DNA of 64,000 bases from Cryobacterium ruanii (GTDB lineage Bacteria > Actinomycetota > Actinomycetes > Actinomycetales > Microbacteriaceae): assembly GCF_004404055.1 (NCBI RefSeq), contig NZ_SOHK01000012.1, positions 1 to 64,000 of the forward strand. The letters run 5' to 3'. A program made the translations under genes and the position numbers. Positions 8,620 to 17,645 of the stretch are shown here, in pieces (position 1 is the stretch's first letter; every line of letters starts with the position of its first letter). The notes under the pieces were generated by a model. That model saw only the letters and a list, made by a program, of their open reading frames with translations. It did no database searches and was not told the DNA's origin.

Positions 8620-9219
8620 GTGATCTCAGATTCCGTGCCGTGGCGAGAAGAGCTGCTTAAGGTAGCTATCGCGCTGGAACGACGGGCTGAACTGAAGCGG
8701 TGGACAACAAGGACTGGGTTCCTCGTCGAGCGTGACCTCATGGTCGGCATGTTCACCATCCGGCGCCTGATCGAGTCCGCGAAAACGTCGTCACTGCTGC
8801 CACGCGAACGACTGTCCTTCGGGATGCATCCTCTGACGGGTCGTGTTCCCGGGATCTATGACCGGTGGGCGTACTGGGAGTACTACGACATGGATTCGAA
8901 GCGCCAGACCGAGTTAACCGTTCAGGAGCTGGTCAGCTTGTTCATTCACTCCTTCGTTCTCGAGTTCTATCCTCAATCGGAGCATGGACCAGCGACGATC
9001 TGGGTCGTGTCTGACCATGATCGGCATAAATGGCTCTACTCGATCTCGTTCGCGAGGGTCGCCGCGCTCTTCCGGAGAGTTGGCAACGAGGACGTTATTA
9101 CCAGTACGCCACCGACGCGCAGAACGGCGACGTCGACCACGCTGCCCCTACCCAGAGCATCACCATCACACTGTCTTTTCCCGACCGAGCTGCACACGGC
9201 ATCAACGCAGCCGCGCTGA
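8620..9219 (+). CDS. Hypothetical protein, uncertain ends
   Basis: Up to 199 residues from a GTG start. Residues 1-150 look protein-like (ERRAELKRWTTRTGFLVERD, GIYDRWAYWEYYDMD, IHSFVLEFYPQSEHG), but the last 45 are low-complexity and probably not native. A good ribosome site (GAAGGAGG, 8591-8598) stands ahead of ATG 8604, which is in another frame and stops after 18 codons, so the gene may have lost its proper start through an indel or be led by a short peptide. A second frame (9030-9305) looks more protein-like at the 3' end. I do not recognise the family. Confidence 0.4.
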   Translation: MISDSVPWREELLKVAIALERRAELKRWTTRTGFLVERDLMVGMFTIRRLIESAKTSSLLPRERLSFGMHPLTGRVPGIYDRWAYWEYYDMDSKRQTELTVQELVSLFIHSFVLEFYPQSEHGPATIWVVSDHDRHKWLYSISFARVAALFRRVGNEDVITSTPPTRRTATSTTLPLPRASPSHCLFPTELHTASTQPR

Positions 9220-9305
9220 TTCGCAGCATGATCGACGCCGGACTAGGCCACTTCTGGGAAGGCGACCAAGACGACGTAACCGCCACATCAACCGCCACGC
9301 CCTAA
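9030..9305 (+). CDS. Small hypothetical protein overlapping the previous frame
   Basis: 91 residues, with a natural-looking segment from about residue 20 (RGRYYQYATDAQ, then SITITLSFP and AALIRSMIDAGLGHFW). It overlaps the 8620 frame by 190 nt. Either this is a separate small gene or the true continuation of the 8620 gene after a frameshift near 9080. No function recognised. Confidence 0.4.
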   Translation: MALLDLVREGRRALPESWQRGRYYQYATDAQNGDVDHAAPTQSITITLSFPDRAAHGINAAALIRSMIDAGLGHFWEGDQDDVTATSTATP

Positions 9306-9396
9306 CCGCAGGGCCGACCCCTCACGGGCTCGGCCGCGAGGGGGATGAAACCCCAGCCCCTTGTGCGCTGGCAGGTGGGGCACTTACGATTGCGCC

Positions 9397-9609
9397 ATGG
9401 ACTACTTGATTGTGTTGGCAGTCACGTTCCTGGTCGTCGCGGTGGTCCTCGTCTGGGGTGGGATCCATTGGCGCCGGACACGGAGGACCTCGCGTGATGA
9501 CCTTGTCCGCGCCGGCGGCGATGCGCATGTGAGTTCGTATCGGGCGTCTCGCCGAGCCGAGGGCGACGCGGCCTGGACTCGAATCGGCGGCGGCGGCGGC
9601 GGAGTTTGA
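9397..9609 (+). CDS. Small single-span membrane protein
   Basis: 70 residues: an N-terminal transmembrane helix (LIVLAVTFLVVAVVLVWGG, residues 4-22), a basic stretch (WRRTRRTSR) and a soluble tail ending in six Gly. ATG 9397 is preferred over the upstream open frame because the membrane helix starts there. Function unknown. Small membrane proteins of this shape are common in actinobacterial islands. Confidence 0.5.
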   Translation: MDYLIVLAVTFLVVAVVLVWGGIHWRRTRRTSRDDLVRAGGDAHVSSYRASRRAEGDAAWTRIGGGGGGV

Positions 9610-10387
9610 TCGTGCCCGGTTGACTCGATGGACGAACTGAACTGCGACAGCTGCCAGTAAATCAGCTTCGCATAACGGTAATAGAGACCTGTCGAGCCCC
9701 TCGAGCTGCCTGCCGTCCCTGTCCGCGTTGATCGCCCGTAGATGGCGGGGAAGCGCAATGTTCCGGTTCCGCGACCGATCAAGGGCACCGAGTGCGAGAT
9801 CTTCTTCGGCAATATCGCGCCCGAACGTGGGTGGACTGATTTCGCCGTTGCCAGCGGAAGCCGCCAGAACGTGACCGGGCGGGGCTGCTGCTATTAGCCG
9901 TCTTGTTAAGAGCAGGGCACCAAGTCGGGTGCCCGGCCGCTGCGCAAGCGTAGTGATGTGCCATCGCCCGAAGCCTTTTGGCGTCGTCTTACAAATGGGG
10001 CTTAACGTCCGGGTCCCACTCGCGAAGATGACCGCACCTGCGACTAGCCACAGCACCGCGGAGCCCATGATAATCAGTCCCAGCGGTACTGAGGCCAAAA
10101 ATGCGACAGCGGCTACGATCCCGATCACCACGTAGGTCAGGATAACGATGACGCACGCGGCGAGGATATCGGCGAGAGGGCTCCACCTTACGAGGATGAC
10201 CATCCCATTGCGGTCCGTCGACCCATAGACCCCCGCGGCGCAGCATGCCGGTGAGGATCGTCATCAGGGCCAATGGGAAAGCGACGATCGCCACGGTGCG
10301 GATGTGACTAAGCCGCGATCCGCCGCCCTCTACAGGTCGGCCGGTGGATCGAGGCTTATTTCCGGCCGACCTGTGATCGGTGCGCAT
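9601..10387 (-). pseudogene. Frameshifted membrane-protein gene remnant
   Basis: Two minus-strand frames must be joined near 10200-10215 to give one protein. The first gives an N-terminus with one hydrophobic helix (TVAIVAFPLALMTILTGML). The second gives two further membrane helices (LAACVIVILTYVVIGIVAAV and GLIIMGSAVLWLVAGAVIFA) and a soluble tail reading HITTLAQRPGTRLGALLL, which faintly recalls the acetyl-CoA loop region of GNAT acetyltransferases. The end is not clear and is set at about 9601. The family is unknown; a sequencing error at the junction is possible, but the neighbourhood contains other decayed genes. Confidence 0.4.
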
Positions 10388-10637
10388 GGCACTGGATCAA
10401 GCACCCAACGAAGCTGGCCTGCGACCCTATGCACGACGCCTTAACCAGAATACTTCAGCACAGTATCCTGAGCGACGCGGTACCTTTTGGGGTGCCGACA
10501 CGTTCGCCACCGTGCATAGAGCACGCCTCCGCCACGGCGCAGCACTTCACGCCCGACGAGGTTGATGAGGGTCGGCGCACCATCTGGGACGGGACACTTG
10601 ACGTCAGGCGAGAACTGTTGGAGCAGACCACAGCCGA

Positions 10638-11462
10638 TTACCACGTTGGCAAAGCTGCCCGAGAACCGGTGGTGACCCGAACTGAGACGGACGCGATCTC
10701 TGCGGAATCGCGCAGCTCGTACTCCAAATTTGGCTCCGAACACGCGATCCAGACCTGCCGCTCGACGAGGCTGTCGCCGCCGTGCCCGCCTGCATCGACA
10801 TGGCCATGGTCAGTCGTGACAATCACAATCCACTCGTCGCTGTCCAGTCGTGCGTCAATGGCATTGAGGAGCTTGCCGAGATGTGCATCGCAGCGACGGA
10901 TCGCAGTCTCATACTCACCGCCCACCCCGAACTCATGGCAGGCCTCGTCGGCCTCACCAAAGTAGACGAACGCGGCGCGGACTGGCTCGTCGGCGAGGCG
11001 ACGGACGGAATATTCCGCGACCGCCGCATCCGCACGGATGTAATCTTCGACCGTCTCAGGGCCGCACTCGGCCACGAAACATTCGACCGTTTCAGGATTA
11101 ACGAGTGGGCCGCATCCGACCCGGCTCGCCAGAGGAGCCCAGGACACAGCGGCGAAGAGCTCCGAGGTGGGCCGCCGCCGGAGGATGCGCGACAGGAAAT
11201 CTGGCGCATGGATGCCGTCGCCGGGCGGCCTCTCATTGCACACCACACCGTGTTCGTCGCTCCATAGGCCACTCAAGACGGTGGCCCACATTGGTCCGGA
11301 GACCGTGATGTTGCGTGGGTCCACCAGCGGCGTGGCAAGGAAACCGCTCGCAATGACGCGATCGAGAGCCGGAGTGGGAATGCGCGTAAGCATGTCGAGC
11401 CGCACACCGTCGATGCCAACGAGGAGCAGCCTGTGAGGAGATTGTGTCGGCGTCTCAGACAC
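10638..11462 (-). CDS. Alkaline-phosphatase-superfamily hydrolase of the phosphonate cluster
   Basis: 274 residues of the alkaline phosphatase/nucleotide pyrophosphatase superfamily. Metal and nucleophile regions are visible: LLVGIDGVRLDML near residue 13, PMWATVLSG with the nucleophile-type Ser/Thr around residues 55-65, and TTDHGHVDAGGHGG near residue 215 (Asp-His and His ligands). Its start overlaps the ABC ATPase stop by 8 nt, so it is the last gene of the importer operon. Phosphonoacetate hydrolase belongs to this superfamily, so a role in splitting a C-P bond or a phosphate ester made in the pathway is plausible. The C-terminus after DSAEIA is unusual and may be altered. About 250 bp downstream hold no gene. 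Confidence 0.7.
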   Translation of the reverse strand: MSETPTQSPHRLLLVGIDGVRLDMLTRIPTPALDRVIASGFLATPLVDPRNITVSGPMWATVLSGLWSDEHGVVCNERPPGDGIHAPDFLSRILRRRPTSELFAAVSWAPLASRVGCGPLVNPETVECFVAECGPETVEDYIRADAAVAEYSVRRLADEPVRAAFVYFGEADEACHEFGVGGEYETAIRRCDAHLGKLLNAIDARLDSDEWIVIVTTDHGHVDAGGHGGDSLVERQVWIACSEPNLEYELRDSAEIASVSVRVTTGSRAALPTW

Positions 11463-12561
11463 GGCTGACCGCCAGAAGTGGCGCCGCCCTGTCCATTAGA
11501 GTGCCGTCCACGAAAACTGTGATGTCCTCAGGTCTCACCAGAACGATAACCGTGTCACCCTCAACGAGTCTGCGTGCTACCTTCGCGGGCACCTGTGCCA
11601 CGACCTGGCGAACTTCGAGTGAGTCCGCTTGCCCGCAGAGCGTCAGCTGAAGCGTGCTCGTCGCCCCGAGGAAGATCATCACGTCGACGCGCGCCGCCAC
11701 CCCGCTTGCGTCTTTCCCCGGCAACTGGACGAAGACGTCCTCACTGCGAAAAGTGCACTCTACCCTGGTGCCATCCACCACTGGCGAATCGATCTCAAAT
11801 AGTCCGTGCCATTCGAGCAGTCCCGCGTTCGCCTCGACCTTCACGACCGAGCGCGAGCCGATGAACTTCGCTGCATGCTTCGTGCGCGGCTTCAAGTAAA
11901 TCCCCTCTGGCGTGTCGACTTGCTCGATCTCGCCCTGCCGCATCAGCACAACCTTGTCCGAAATGGCGAGTGCCTCCGACTGGTCATGAGTCACGAAAAT
12001 GGTCGTGATCCCGACCGCGCGCTGGATGGCCCGCAATTGGTCGCGAAGCCGGGTGCGCACGAGTGCGTCGAGGGCACTCAGAGGTTCGTCGAGCAGCAGT
12101 ACCCGAGGTTGCGGGGCAAGCGCACGGGCGAGCGCGACACGCTGCTGCTGGCCGCCCGACAGCTGATTCGGCCGCTTGTGCTCATGCTTCTTGAGGTCGA
12201 TAAGTTCGACCATCTCGTCAACTCGGGACTCGATCTGCGCGCGCGGAATACGCATGACGGTGAGAGGAAAGGCAATATTCTGTCGCACACTCATATTGGG
12301 AAACAGGGAGTACTGCTGGAAGACCATTCCAATTGGGCGTTGTTGAGGGGTTAGTGCCGTCACATCGGCGCCATCGATGAGGATGCGACCACTCTCGATG
12401 CCGTGCAGCCCGGCGACCGCCCGCAGCAGGGTGGTCTTGCCGCAGCCGGAAGGGCCGAGCAGCGACACGAATTCCCCGTCTTCGATGTTGAGCGATACGT
12501 CATTCAATACGACGTTGCCGGCATACGACTTTGTCACGTGATCAAGTGAAACTGTTCCCAC
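11455..12561 (-). CDS. ABC importer ATPase, probably for an aminophosphonate
   Basis: 368 residues with all ABC ATPase motifs: Walker A GPSGCGKTT, Q-loop FQQYSLFPNMS, signature LSGGQQQR, Walker B VLLLDEPLSALD and the His of FVTHDQ. The C-terminal third is a regulatory TOBE-like domain (RPEDITVFVDG). This is the FbpC/PotA type used for iron, polyamine and 2-aminoethylphosphonate uptake. It lies 2 nt behind the second permease gene in a minus-strand operon of binding protein, two permeases, ATPase and hydrolase. The neighbouring TIGR03364-type oxidoreductase and phosphonatase-like enzyme point to an aminophosphonate substrate. Confidence 0.85.
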   Translation of the reverse strand: MGTVSLDHVTKSYAGNVVLNDVSLNIEDGEFVSLLGPSGCGKTTLLRAVAGLHGIESGRILIDGADVTALTPQQRPIGMVFQQYSLFPNMSVRQNIAFPLTVMRIPRAQIESRVDEMVELIDLKKHEHKRPNQLSGGQQQRVALARALAPQPRVLLLDEPLSALDALVRTRLRDQLRAIQRAVGITTIFVTHDQSEALAISDKVVLMRQGEIEQVDTPEGIYLKPRTKHAAKFIGSRSVVKVEANAGLLEWHGLFEIDSPVVDGTRVECTFRSEDVFVQLPGKDASGVAARVDVMIFLGATSTLQLTLCGQADSLEVRQVVAQVPAKVARRLVEGDTVIVLVRPEDITVFVDGTLMDRAAPLLAVSRV

Positions 12562-12563
12562 AG

Positions 12564-13421
12564 CTACTTTCCTTTCGTTGCGGGCACGAGGTCGAATGCC
12601 CCGGCCGCATTAGTGATTGATCGTGGCGTGTCGATGCGAGTGATCAGCAGCGACAGCACGAACATCGCAATGAACGTCGTGAACGTGATGGCGGCCAGTT
12701 CTCCTCCAGCCCCCGGGTTGCGGCCAGAGAACATGCGCAGAGCCCAGAGTGGCAGGGTCTCGTAGGCTGCGCCCGCGAGCGTCATCGTGATGGCGAATTC
12801 GCCAAATGCGGAGGCTGCCACCAGCAGAGTTCCTGACATGATGCCCGTTCTGATCGACGGGATGATCACGCGAACTGTGGTCTGGAGTGCGCCGGCCCCG
12901 TTCACCGCTGCCGCCTCCGAGAGTTCCTTCGCGCGATTGGTTAGTAATGCATTCTCGACCGCCCAATACAGGTAGGGGAAGGTGGCCGCTGCGATCGTGG
13001 CGGTGAGCAACCCGAAACTGCCGAAGAGGTTTGGCGCGATTTCCGCGGTGGTGAATTGCATTCCGGCAGCAATGACAAGCCACGGCAGGGCGAACGGCAC
13101 GACGGCGAGTGCATGGATGATGGGGCGAACCCGCGGAGAGGTGACGACCGCCACGTAGGCAGCCGGAATGACGAGCACCAGGTCGATGACCACAACACAG
13201 ACGGTGAGGAGCAACGAGCGGCCCGCCGCCGCGAGCACTTCCGTACTCGACAGGGACGTGATCCACCTGGCGAGGGTAAAGTCGGTCGGCAGGATCGTGC
13301 CCACCCATCCGTCTGCAAGGCTAAAGAGCAGGAGAACGACGAGGGGCAGACCGAAGAAGACGGCCACAGCTCCGAGCAGAATGCGCTGCGACTTGCCCGT
13401 TTCAGTCATCGCGCGGCTCAT
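12564..13421 (-). CDS. ABC importer permease 2
   Basis: 285 residues with about six membrane helices and the permease EAA-type loop (EAAAVNGAGALQTTVRVIIPSI). The frame is open for another 770 nt upstream, but that part is antisense-like to permease 1; the real start is ATG 13421, which overlaps the upstream stop as ATGA. It is the CysW/PotC-type partner of the next gene in the importer, placed in the cytoplasmic membrane. Likely cotranscribed with the whole minus-strand importer operon. Confidence 0.85.
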   Translation of the reverse strand: MSRAMTETGKSQRILLGAVAVFFGLPLVVLLLFSLADGWVGTILPTDFTLARWITSLSSTEVLAAAGRSLLLTVCVVVIDLVLVIPAAYVAVVTSPRVRPIIHALAVVPFALPWLVIAAGMQFTTAEIAPNLFGSFGLLTATIAAATFPYLYWAVENALLTNRAKELSEAAAVNGAGALQTTVRVIIPSIRTGIMSGTLLVAASAFGEFAITMTLAGAAYETLPLWALRMFSGRNPGAGGELAAITFTTFIAMFVLSLLITRIDTPRSITNAAGAFDLVPATKGK

Positions 13422-14335
13422 AGGATTTTCGCTCCTTGCTTCTGGATGGTGCGGTAAAGCCACATAGTTCCAATTGCCAGCACCATTAAAAGAACGGCGA
13501 ACGTTGCCGCCCGCTCCAAGCCGAACACGGCACTTTGCAGGTCGCGTCCGATTTCCACTGTGATCAGTGCCACGGATTGGGGTGATGCGGTGACGACGTA
13601 GGGCAAGGCGTAGGACCCCATGGACCAGGTAAAGATCTGCAGGGTATGGGCCGCGATGAACGGCGCGATCACCGGGAAACCGACACGTCGCCAATAGCGA
13701 AAGCGCGATGACCGTGACACCTGCGCGGCTTCCCACCACTCGGCACGGAGCATCCCAAAGGACGGCATAGAGAGAATGACGTACAGGGGCAGGTGAATGT
13801 AGAGGGAGAGGAGGTTCAGGCCGAACATCGAACCGAGCGATGGGAACGGATTGCCGCCGAAAAGCTGCGCCCACAGCATGGTGATTGCCCCGCTGGTGCC
13901 GATAAGGAGTAGAAAGGCAAAGGCCAGGCCTGGTCCGCCGAAACTGCTGGCGACATTCATGAGCGGCAGCCACCAACGCCGTCCACGCTGCCCGAGCCGG
14001 AGCATGGCTAGTGCGAGCGGGGTGCCAATGACAGCGCACAACAGCGCCTGTATGGCGGCGAACTGAAGCGACCCGAGGATCGCCTGCCGGTCGACGCTGG
14101 AGCTGAGCACGGCAACGAAGTTGTCGAATCCGATCCCGCCAGCGCGCAGTTCCAGCGAGCTCTTTACGAGCGCGAGCAGGGGGAGTACGAGGCACGCGAT
14201 CCCAAACAGGATGAGGGGAATCGCCGGCAGGGCCGCGACAACTCGCGAACGCCGGCCCGCACGGAGGGACTCCGCCGATAGCGGCCGGGCAGGGGCCCGA
14301 CCGCTATCGGCGTTCCTGGAGCGCGTTAGGCTCAC
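13418..14335 (-). CDS. ABC importer permease 1
   Basis: 305 residues with six or so membrane helices, a basic N-terminus and the cytoplasmic EAA-type loop (WWEAAQVSRSSRFRYWRRVGFPVI). It starts with GTG at 14335, one base overlapping the TAG stop of the binding-protein gene (TAGTG), and overlaps permease 2 by 4 nt, so translation of the set is coupled. Together the two permeases form the membrane channel of the importer. It belongs to the PotB/FbpB-like group. Confidence 0.85.
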   Translation of the reverse strand: MSLTRSRNADSGRAPARPLSAESLRAGRRSRVVAALPAIPLILFGIACLVLPLLALVKSSLELRAGGIGFDNFVAVLSSSVDRQAILGSLQFAAIQALLCAVIGTPLALAMLRLGQRGRRWWLPLMNVASSFGGPGLAFAFLLLIGTSGAITMLWAQLFGGNPFPSLGSMFGLNLLSLYIHLPLYVILSMPSFGMLRAEWWEAAQVSRSSRFRYWRRVGFPVIAPFIAAHTLQIFTWSMGSYALPYVVTASPQSVALITVEIGRDLQSAVFGLERAATFAVLLMVLAIGTMWLYRTIQKQGAKIL

Positions 14336-15441
14336 TAGGCCTTGGCCTTCTTGTTGTACTCACTGATCAGGACCTCGGGATCGATGTCACCCAGGTCGAT
14401 TACCTGGGTGTTCGTGAACATCTCGTCCGGCAGCCAGCGTGACTTGCGTTCCTCCGGAATCTCGAGGTCGCCATTGACGTACCGAATCGGACGTGCGCCG
14501 AAGTCGGCGAACAGCAACTGACCTTCATCGCTGATCATGAAATCCATGAAGCCCTTGATGAAGTCCATGTGCTCGGTGTTGTAGCCGTTGGCGAGCAACG
14601 ACGATGGCATGTAGATGGAGCCATCCTCCGGCACAACGTAGACGAGTTCCACCCCCTGCGCGGCGGCTTCCTCGATTGCCGCGATGGCATTGAAGTCGTA
14701 TTGCAGATAGATGGCGTACTCACCGCGGATGAGCGAGTCGAGGCTCGATGGGGCGGACGAGATGTTGTCTGTGGCGTAGAGCTCGCTGAGGTAGTCCCAT
14801 GCGGCGTCGAGGTTTCCGACATCACCGCCGCGGGCAAGAGCGATCGAGAGGATCGCCGCCTGCTCAGAACCGCCGTTAGGTCCCATGAGAGCGCTGGACG
14901 CGATCTTGCCACCCGCATAGTCGTCGCTGAGCAGGTCATCCCAAGTCTTTGGAACCGGGGCTACGGCGGGGTTGACGAGGTAGCCCATTACGCCAGTGAA
15001 ACTGTTGACCCAGCCGCCAGTCTCGGCATACTGACCAGGTTCCAGCTCACTGACCAACTTCGGCAGGTAGCCCGATGTCACGCCGATATCTTCAGCGACC
15101 GGCCCCCAGAGCCCGCCAATGTCGTTGAAGAATCCGACCGGATTGCCTTTCTCCGCGTTGTAGCGTTGGATGGCCTCGCTCGAGGCCATATCGGTGTCAG
15201 CGTGCGTGCAGTCCGCGCCGTGCTGCTCGCAGAACGTGGCGAGGAGCTCTCCATAATTGGCCCACGAGTCGGGAAGGCCGTAAGTGGTGATGGCACCAGC
15301 CTGCTCGGCGATCTTCGAAGCGTCTGGCGGAGTGGTCCAATCGGCATCCGTTCCGCTGGCCACGCCTGACGGTGAGCTGCAGCCCGCCGTTATGAGCACA
15401 AGCGCCGAAGCGGTCGCGATGGTAAGCATTCGACGAATCAT
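14335..15441 (-). CDS. ABC importer substrate-binding lipoprotein
   Basis: A 368-residue extracellular binding protein of the iron/spermidine/2-aminoethylphosphonate type. The signal peptide ends in the lipobox ITAGC (Cys about residue 20), so the protein is lipid-anchored outside the membrane. ATG 15441 is chosen over the longer frame because the signal peptide begins there (MIRRMLTIATASALVL). The mature part has the usual two-lobe pattern (TYGLPDSWANYGELLATF, then FMISDEGQLLFADFGARPI). It is the first gene of the importer operon, 41 nt after the oxidoreductase gene on the same strand. Its ligand is inferred from the cluster. Confidence 0.85.
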   Translation of the reverse strand: MIRRMLTIATASALVLITAGCSSPSGVASGTDADWTTPPDASKIAEQAGAITTYGLPDSWANYGELLATFCEQHGADCTHADTDMASSEAIQRYNAEKGNPVGFFNDIGGLWGPVAEDIGVTSGYLPKLVSELEPGQYAETGGWVNSFTGVMGYLVNPAVAPVPKTWDDLLSDDYAGGKIASSALMGPNGGSEQAAILSIALARGGDVGNLDAAWDYLSELYATDNISSAPSSLDSLIRGEYAIYLQYDFNAIAAIEEAAAQGVELVYVVPEDGSIYMPSSLLANGYNTEHMDFIKGFMDFMISDEGQLLFADFGARPIRYVNGDLEIPEERKSRWLPDEMFTNTQVIDLGDIDPEVLISEYNKKAKA

Positions 15442-15482
15442 GGTGGGGTTCCCGTTCTTGTTCGTTGGGTATCGAGCGAGGT

Positions 15483-16685
15483 TCACGGTCGGCTGGGCAA
15501 TCTGGCTGCGTCAATCGGCTGCTGCAGCGGTGTGCTGATGAGTTGGGAAATGGTGTTGGCGGCGAAGCCGAAGGCCGTGGTCATGCCAATGCCACTCGCC
15601 ACGGTCGCCACCCAGACACCCGGGATCGGCTGCTCCTGCACGAAGACGTCACTGCGACCGGCCGCGTACACTCCTCGCCAACGTCGCCGCACGGTCACGC
15701 TGTCGACCCCGAACAGGTGTCGCGTCTCTTCAAGCAGCAGTTCGTCGCTCGCCTCGTCTTCGAACGGCGTCTCGGTTGCCGAGAGGTGGTGGGTATCGCC
15801 AACAATGAGTCGACCATCCGGACGCTGGGTAAACATCAGGTTGACCTGCTGCTCGAGTAGTTGCGGTCGCAGCCGCTCGAAGTCCGACCGCACCGCCGCG
15901 GCGCTCGGCTGCGCAGCAAGGCCGTCGTAGCGGAGCAGCCCCAGGCCCGTGAGGATGGCGGGGCCGATCCGGATACCACGCGGAGTGTCGATTTCGAGCA
16001 TCCGCAACCTGCACCGGTCAATCTGCCACCTGGCAGCCAACTGCGGGAATAGTCGATCGAGGTCGTGCCCAACCGCAATCACGATGGCAGCAGCCCGCAT
16101 GGGACCGCGGGAGGTCTGAAGTATCCCCTCCTGAATCGAGCCAACGTTGGTGGCGTAACTGAACGTGACGCCGAGCGTCTGCAGGTACGAAGCAAGCGCC
16201 GGAATGGCGTGGGGCGGATCCACCCGCAGGTCGAGGGCGAGATGAGCTCCTCCGACGGCGCCGGGCGCGTCGAATCCAAGGAGCTGCGCGGTCTCGTCGG
16301 CAGTTAGCAATACCGCCTGATCGCCGCGCTCTTCCCGAAATTCCTCGAGCACAGCAAGCTCCGCAACAGTGCGCGCAATCACCACGGTGCCCGCTTGGGT
16401 TACCGGGGTCCCGGCGGCTTGCGCAACCTGCAACCAATCCTCGCGTGCAGCGAGCGCGAATTCCAGGGCGCGCCCGGACTGTGCCGTGGTGCCGATGTGG
16501 CCGAAGTTGCGAATCGATGCTCCGACGGCGAATCCGTCTCTCTCGACGATGTGTACTCGCAAACCGGCCTTGACCGCATGCCACGCATGCGCCAAGCCGA
16601 CAATACCTGCGCCGACAATTACTAGGTCGTAGACGGCGCCGGTCAGGGATTGAGTGGTGCCGCTTGCTGCCATTTCGTTGCTCAT
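15483..16685 (-). CDS. TIGR03364-type FAD-dependent oxidoreductase
   Basis: About 400 residues of the DAO/glycine-oxidase fold. The FAD-binding motif is VIVGAGIVGLAHAW near residue 17, followed by VERDGFAVGASIRNFGHIGTT, which is characteristic of the TIGR03364 clade, and a C-terminal GVWVATVASGIGMTTAFGFA. That clade is known to sit beside phosphonatase-like enzymes (TIGR03351) and is proposed to oxidatively deaminate an aminophosphonate or N-methylated derivative. The gene heads the minus-strand cluster and is divergent from the GntR gene. The start is set at ATG 16685 (MSNEM); ATG 16673 is an alternative, and no strong ribosome site marks either. The frame is open further upstream, without protein-like content. 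Confidence 0.8.
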   Translation of the reverse strand: MSNEMAASGTTQSLTGAVYDLVIVGAGIVGLAHAWHAVKAGLRVHIVERDGFAVGASIRNFGHIGTTAQSGRALEFALAAREDWLQVAQAAGTPVTQAGTVVIARTVAELAVLEEFREERGDQAVLLTADETAQLLGFDAPGAVGGAHLALDLRVDPPHAIPALASYLQTLGVTFSYATNVGSIQEGILQTSRGPMRAAAIVIAVGHDLDRLFPQLAARWQIDRCRLRMLEIDTPRGIRIGPAILTGLGLLRYDGLAAQPSAAAVRSDFERLRPQLLEQQVNLMFTQRPDGRLIVGDTHHLSATETPFEDEASDELLLEETRHLFGVDSVTVRRRWRGVYAAGRSDVFVQEQPIPGVWVATVASGIGMTTAFGFAANTISQLISTPLQQPIDAARLPSRP

Positions 16686-16831
16686 GAAGAAAGCACACCA
16701 CAACTTGGGCATACAAGTAGGAGAAATGGAAAATGGCCAAGAACTGTTCATTTGCAGTTCACTTGCAAAACACTTGATGAAATCGGGGACATAGGCGGCT
16801 GGACCCCAACCCACTTGTATATACTGATCGA
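16686..16831. promoter_or_regulatory. Divergent control region with candidate GntR operators
   Basis: The gap between the oxidoreductase and the GntR gene holds three dyads: ACTTG/CAAGT with 6-nt spacer at 16703-16718, TTTGCA/TGCAAA with 7-nt spacer at 16751-16769, and the perfect palindrome GTATATAC at 16817-16824. The last matches the GT-TA-AC style of HutC-subfamily sites and lies only 7 nt before the GntR start codon, as expected for autoregulation. Binding is inferred. Confidence 0.55.
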
Positions 16832-17614
16832 ATGACGGCAGACTCCATCGCTCTTTTCGCAAAACATGGCCGTATTGCCGCACAGCTACGTGGACAGATT
16901 GAATCCGGTTCGCTTGCGGTCGGCGATGACCTACCCTCCGAATCGGACCTGCAGTCCCGGTTTGGGGTCTCGCGCGGTCCGATTCGGCAGGCTCTGGCAA
17001 CTCTTCGAAGCGAAGGTTTGATCGAAACCACACAGGGTCGTCCACCGCGGGTACGAGCTCAACCATTGGCCCAGTCCATCGACGATTTCTTTTCGTTCTC
17101 GTCCTGGGTGCGTGCACAAGGGAAGGTGCCCGGTCAACGGACCTTTGAGATCGCGCGCCGCCGCGCCGCCCCTGCGCTCGTGGCGCGAATGGGACTGGCC
17201 GACGGCGAATTTGTCGTCGAGATCGTGCGCTTGCGGCTGATCGACGGCATCCCGACCATGATTGAACGCTCGGCCTTCCATGACTCAATCGGTAAAGCGC
17301 TACTCACCTTCGACACAGACAGTGGCTCGATCTACGAGTACCTCATCGATAACGGCGCGGAACTTGACGAGGGCACCCACGTCGTGGATGCCGTTCCCGC
17401 GGCGCCGCTCGATGCAGAACTTCTGGGCGTGGAGACCGGCGCCCCTCTTTTGCGCGTGCGCCGCGTCACGCGTTCGCGTCGAGGGCTGATTCTGGAGACC
17501 TCCGACGATCGCTACCGGTCCGATCATGCGTCCCTCCTGATCTATAACTCAAGAAATGAGAATCGTCCGACCCCAATCGTCGCCCGCACCACCCATACAG
17601 TGGCCAACGCTTAA
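16832..17614 (+). CDS. GntR-family (HutC subfamily) regulator of the phosphonate cluster
   Basis: 260 residues. The N-terminal winged helix (IAAQLRGQIESG, LPSESDLQSRFGVSRGPIRQALATL) is at residues 10-70, and the C-terminal UbiC-like ligand-binding domain (residues about 90-240) includes TFEIARRRAAP, VVEIVRLRLIDGIPTMIERS and LILETSDDRYRSDHASL. HutC-type GntR proteins sense a pathway metabolite and release operators when it binds. It is divergent from the oxidoreductase/importer genes and upstream of the phosphonatase-like gene, so it probably controls both directions from the dyads in the shared upstream region. Confidence 0.85.
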   Translation: MTADSIALFAKHGRIAAQLRGQIESGSLAVGDDLPSESDLQSRFGVSRGPIRQALATLRSEGLIETTQGRPPRVRAQPLAQSIDDFFSFSSWVRAQGKVPGQRTFEIARRRAAPALVARMGLADGEFVVEIVRLRLIDGIPTMIERSAFHDSIGKALLTFDTDSGSIYEYLIDNGAELDEGTHVVDAVPAAPLDAELLGVETGAPLLRVRRVTRSRRGLILETSDDRYRSDHASLLIYNSRNENRPTPIVARTTHTVANA

Positions 17615-17645
17615 ATCCGTCTGCACCCCAACCAGAAAGCTTCAC

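Noticed and set aside
10441-10743. Minus-strand frame as a continuation of the phosphatase-superfamily gene
   Set aside because: No conserved motif of the family is seen in it, and the existing C-terminus is long enough; a frameshift cannot be supported.
13422-14195. Upstream extension of the permease 2 frame
   Set aside because: It overlaps permease 1 in another phase and is Arg-rich without membrane helices; the coupled ATG at 13421 is the natural start.
16686-17288. Upstream extension of the FAD oxidoreductase frame
   Set aside because: It runs antisense through the GntR gene and shows no protein-like pattern; the FAD-binding motif begins right after the chosen start.
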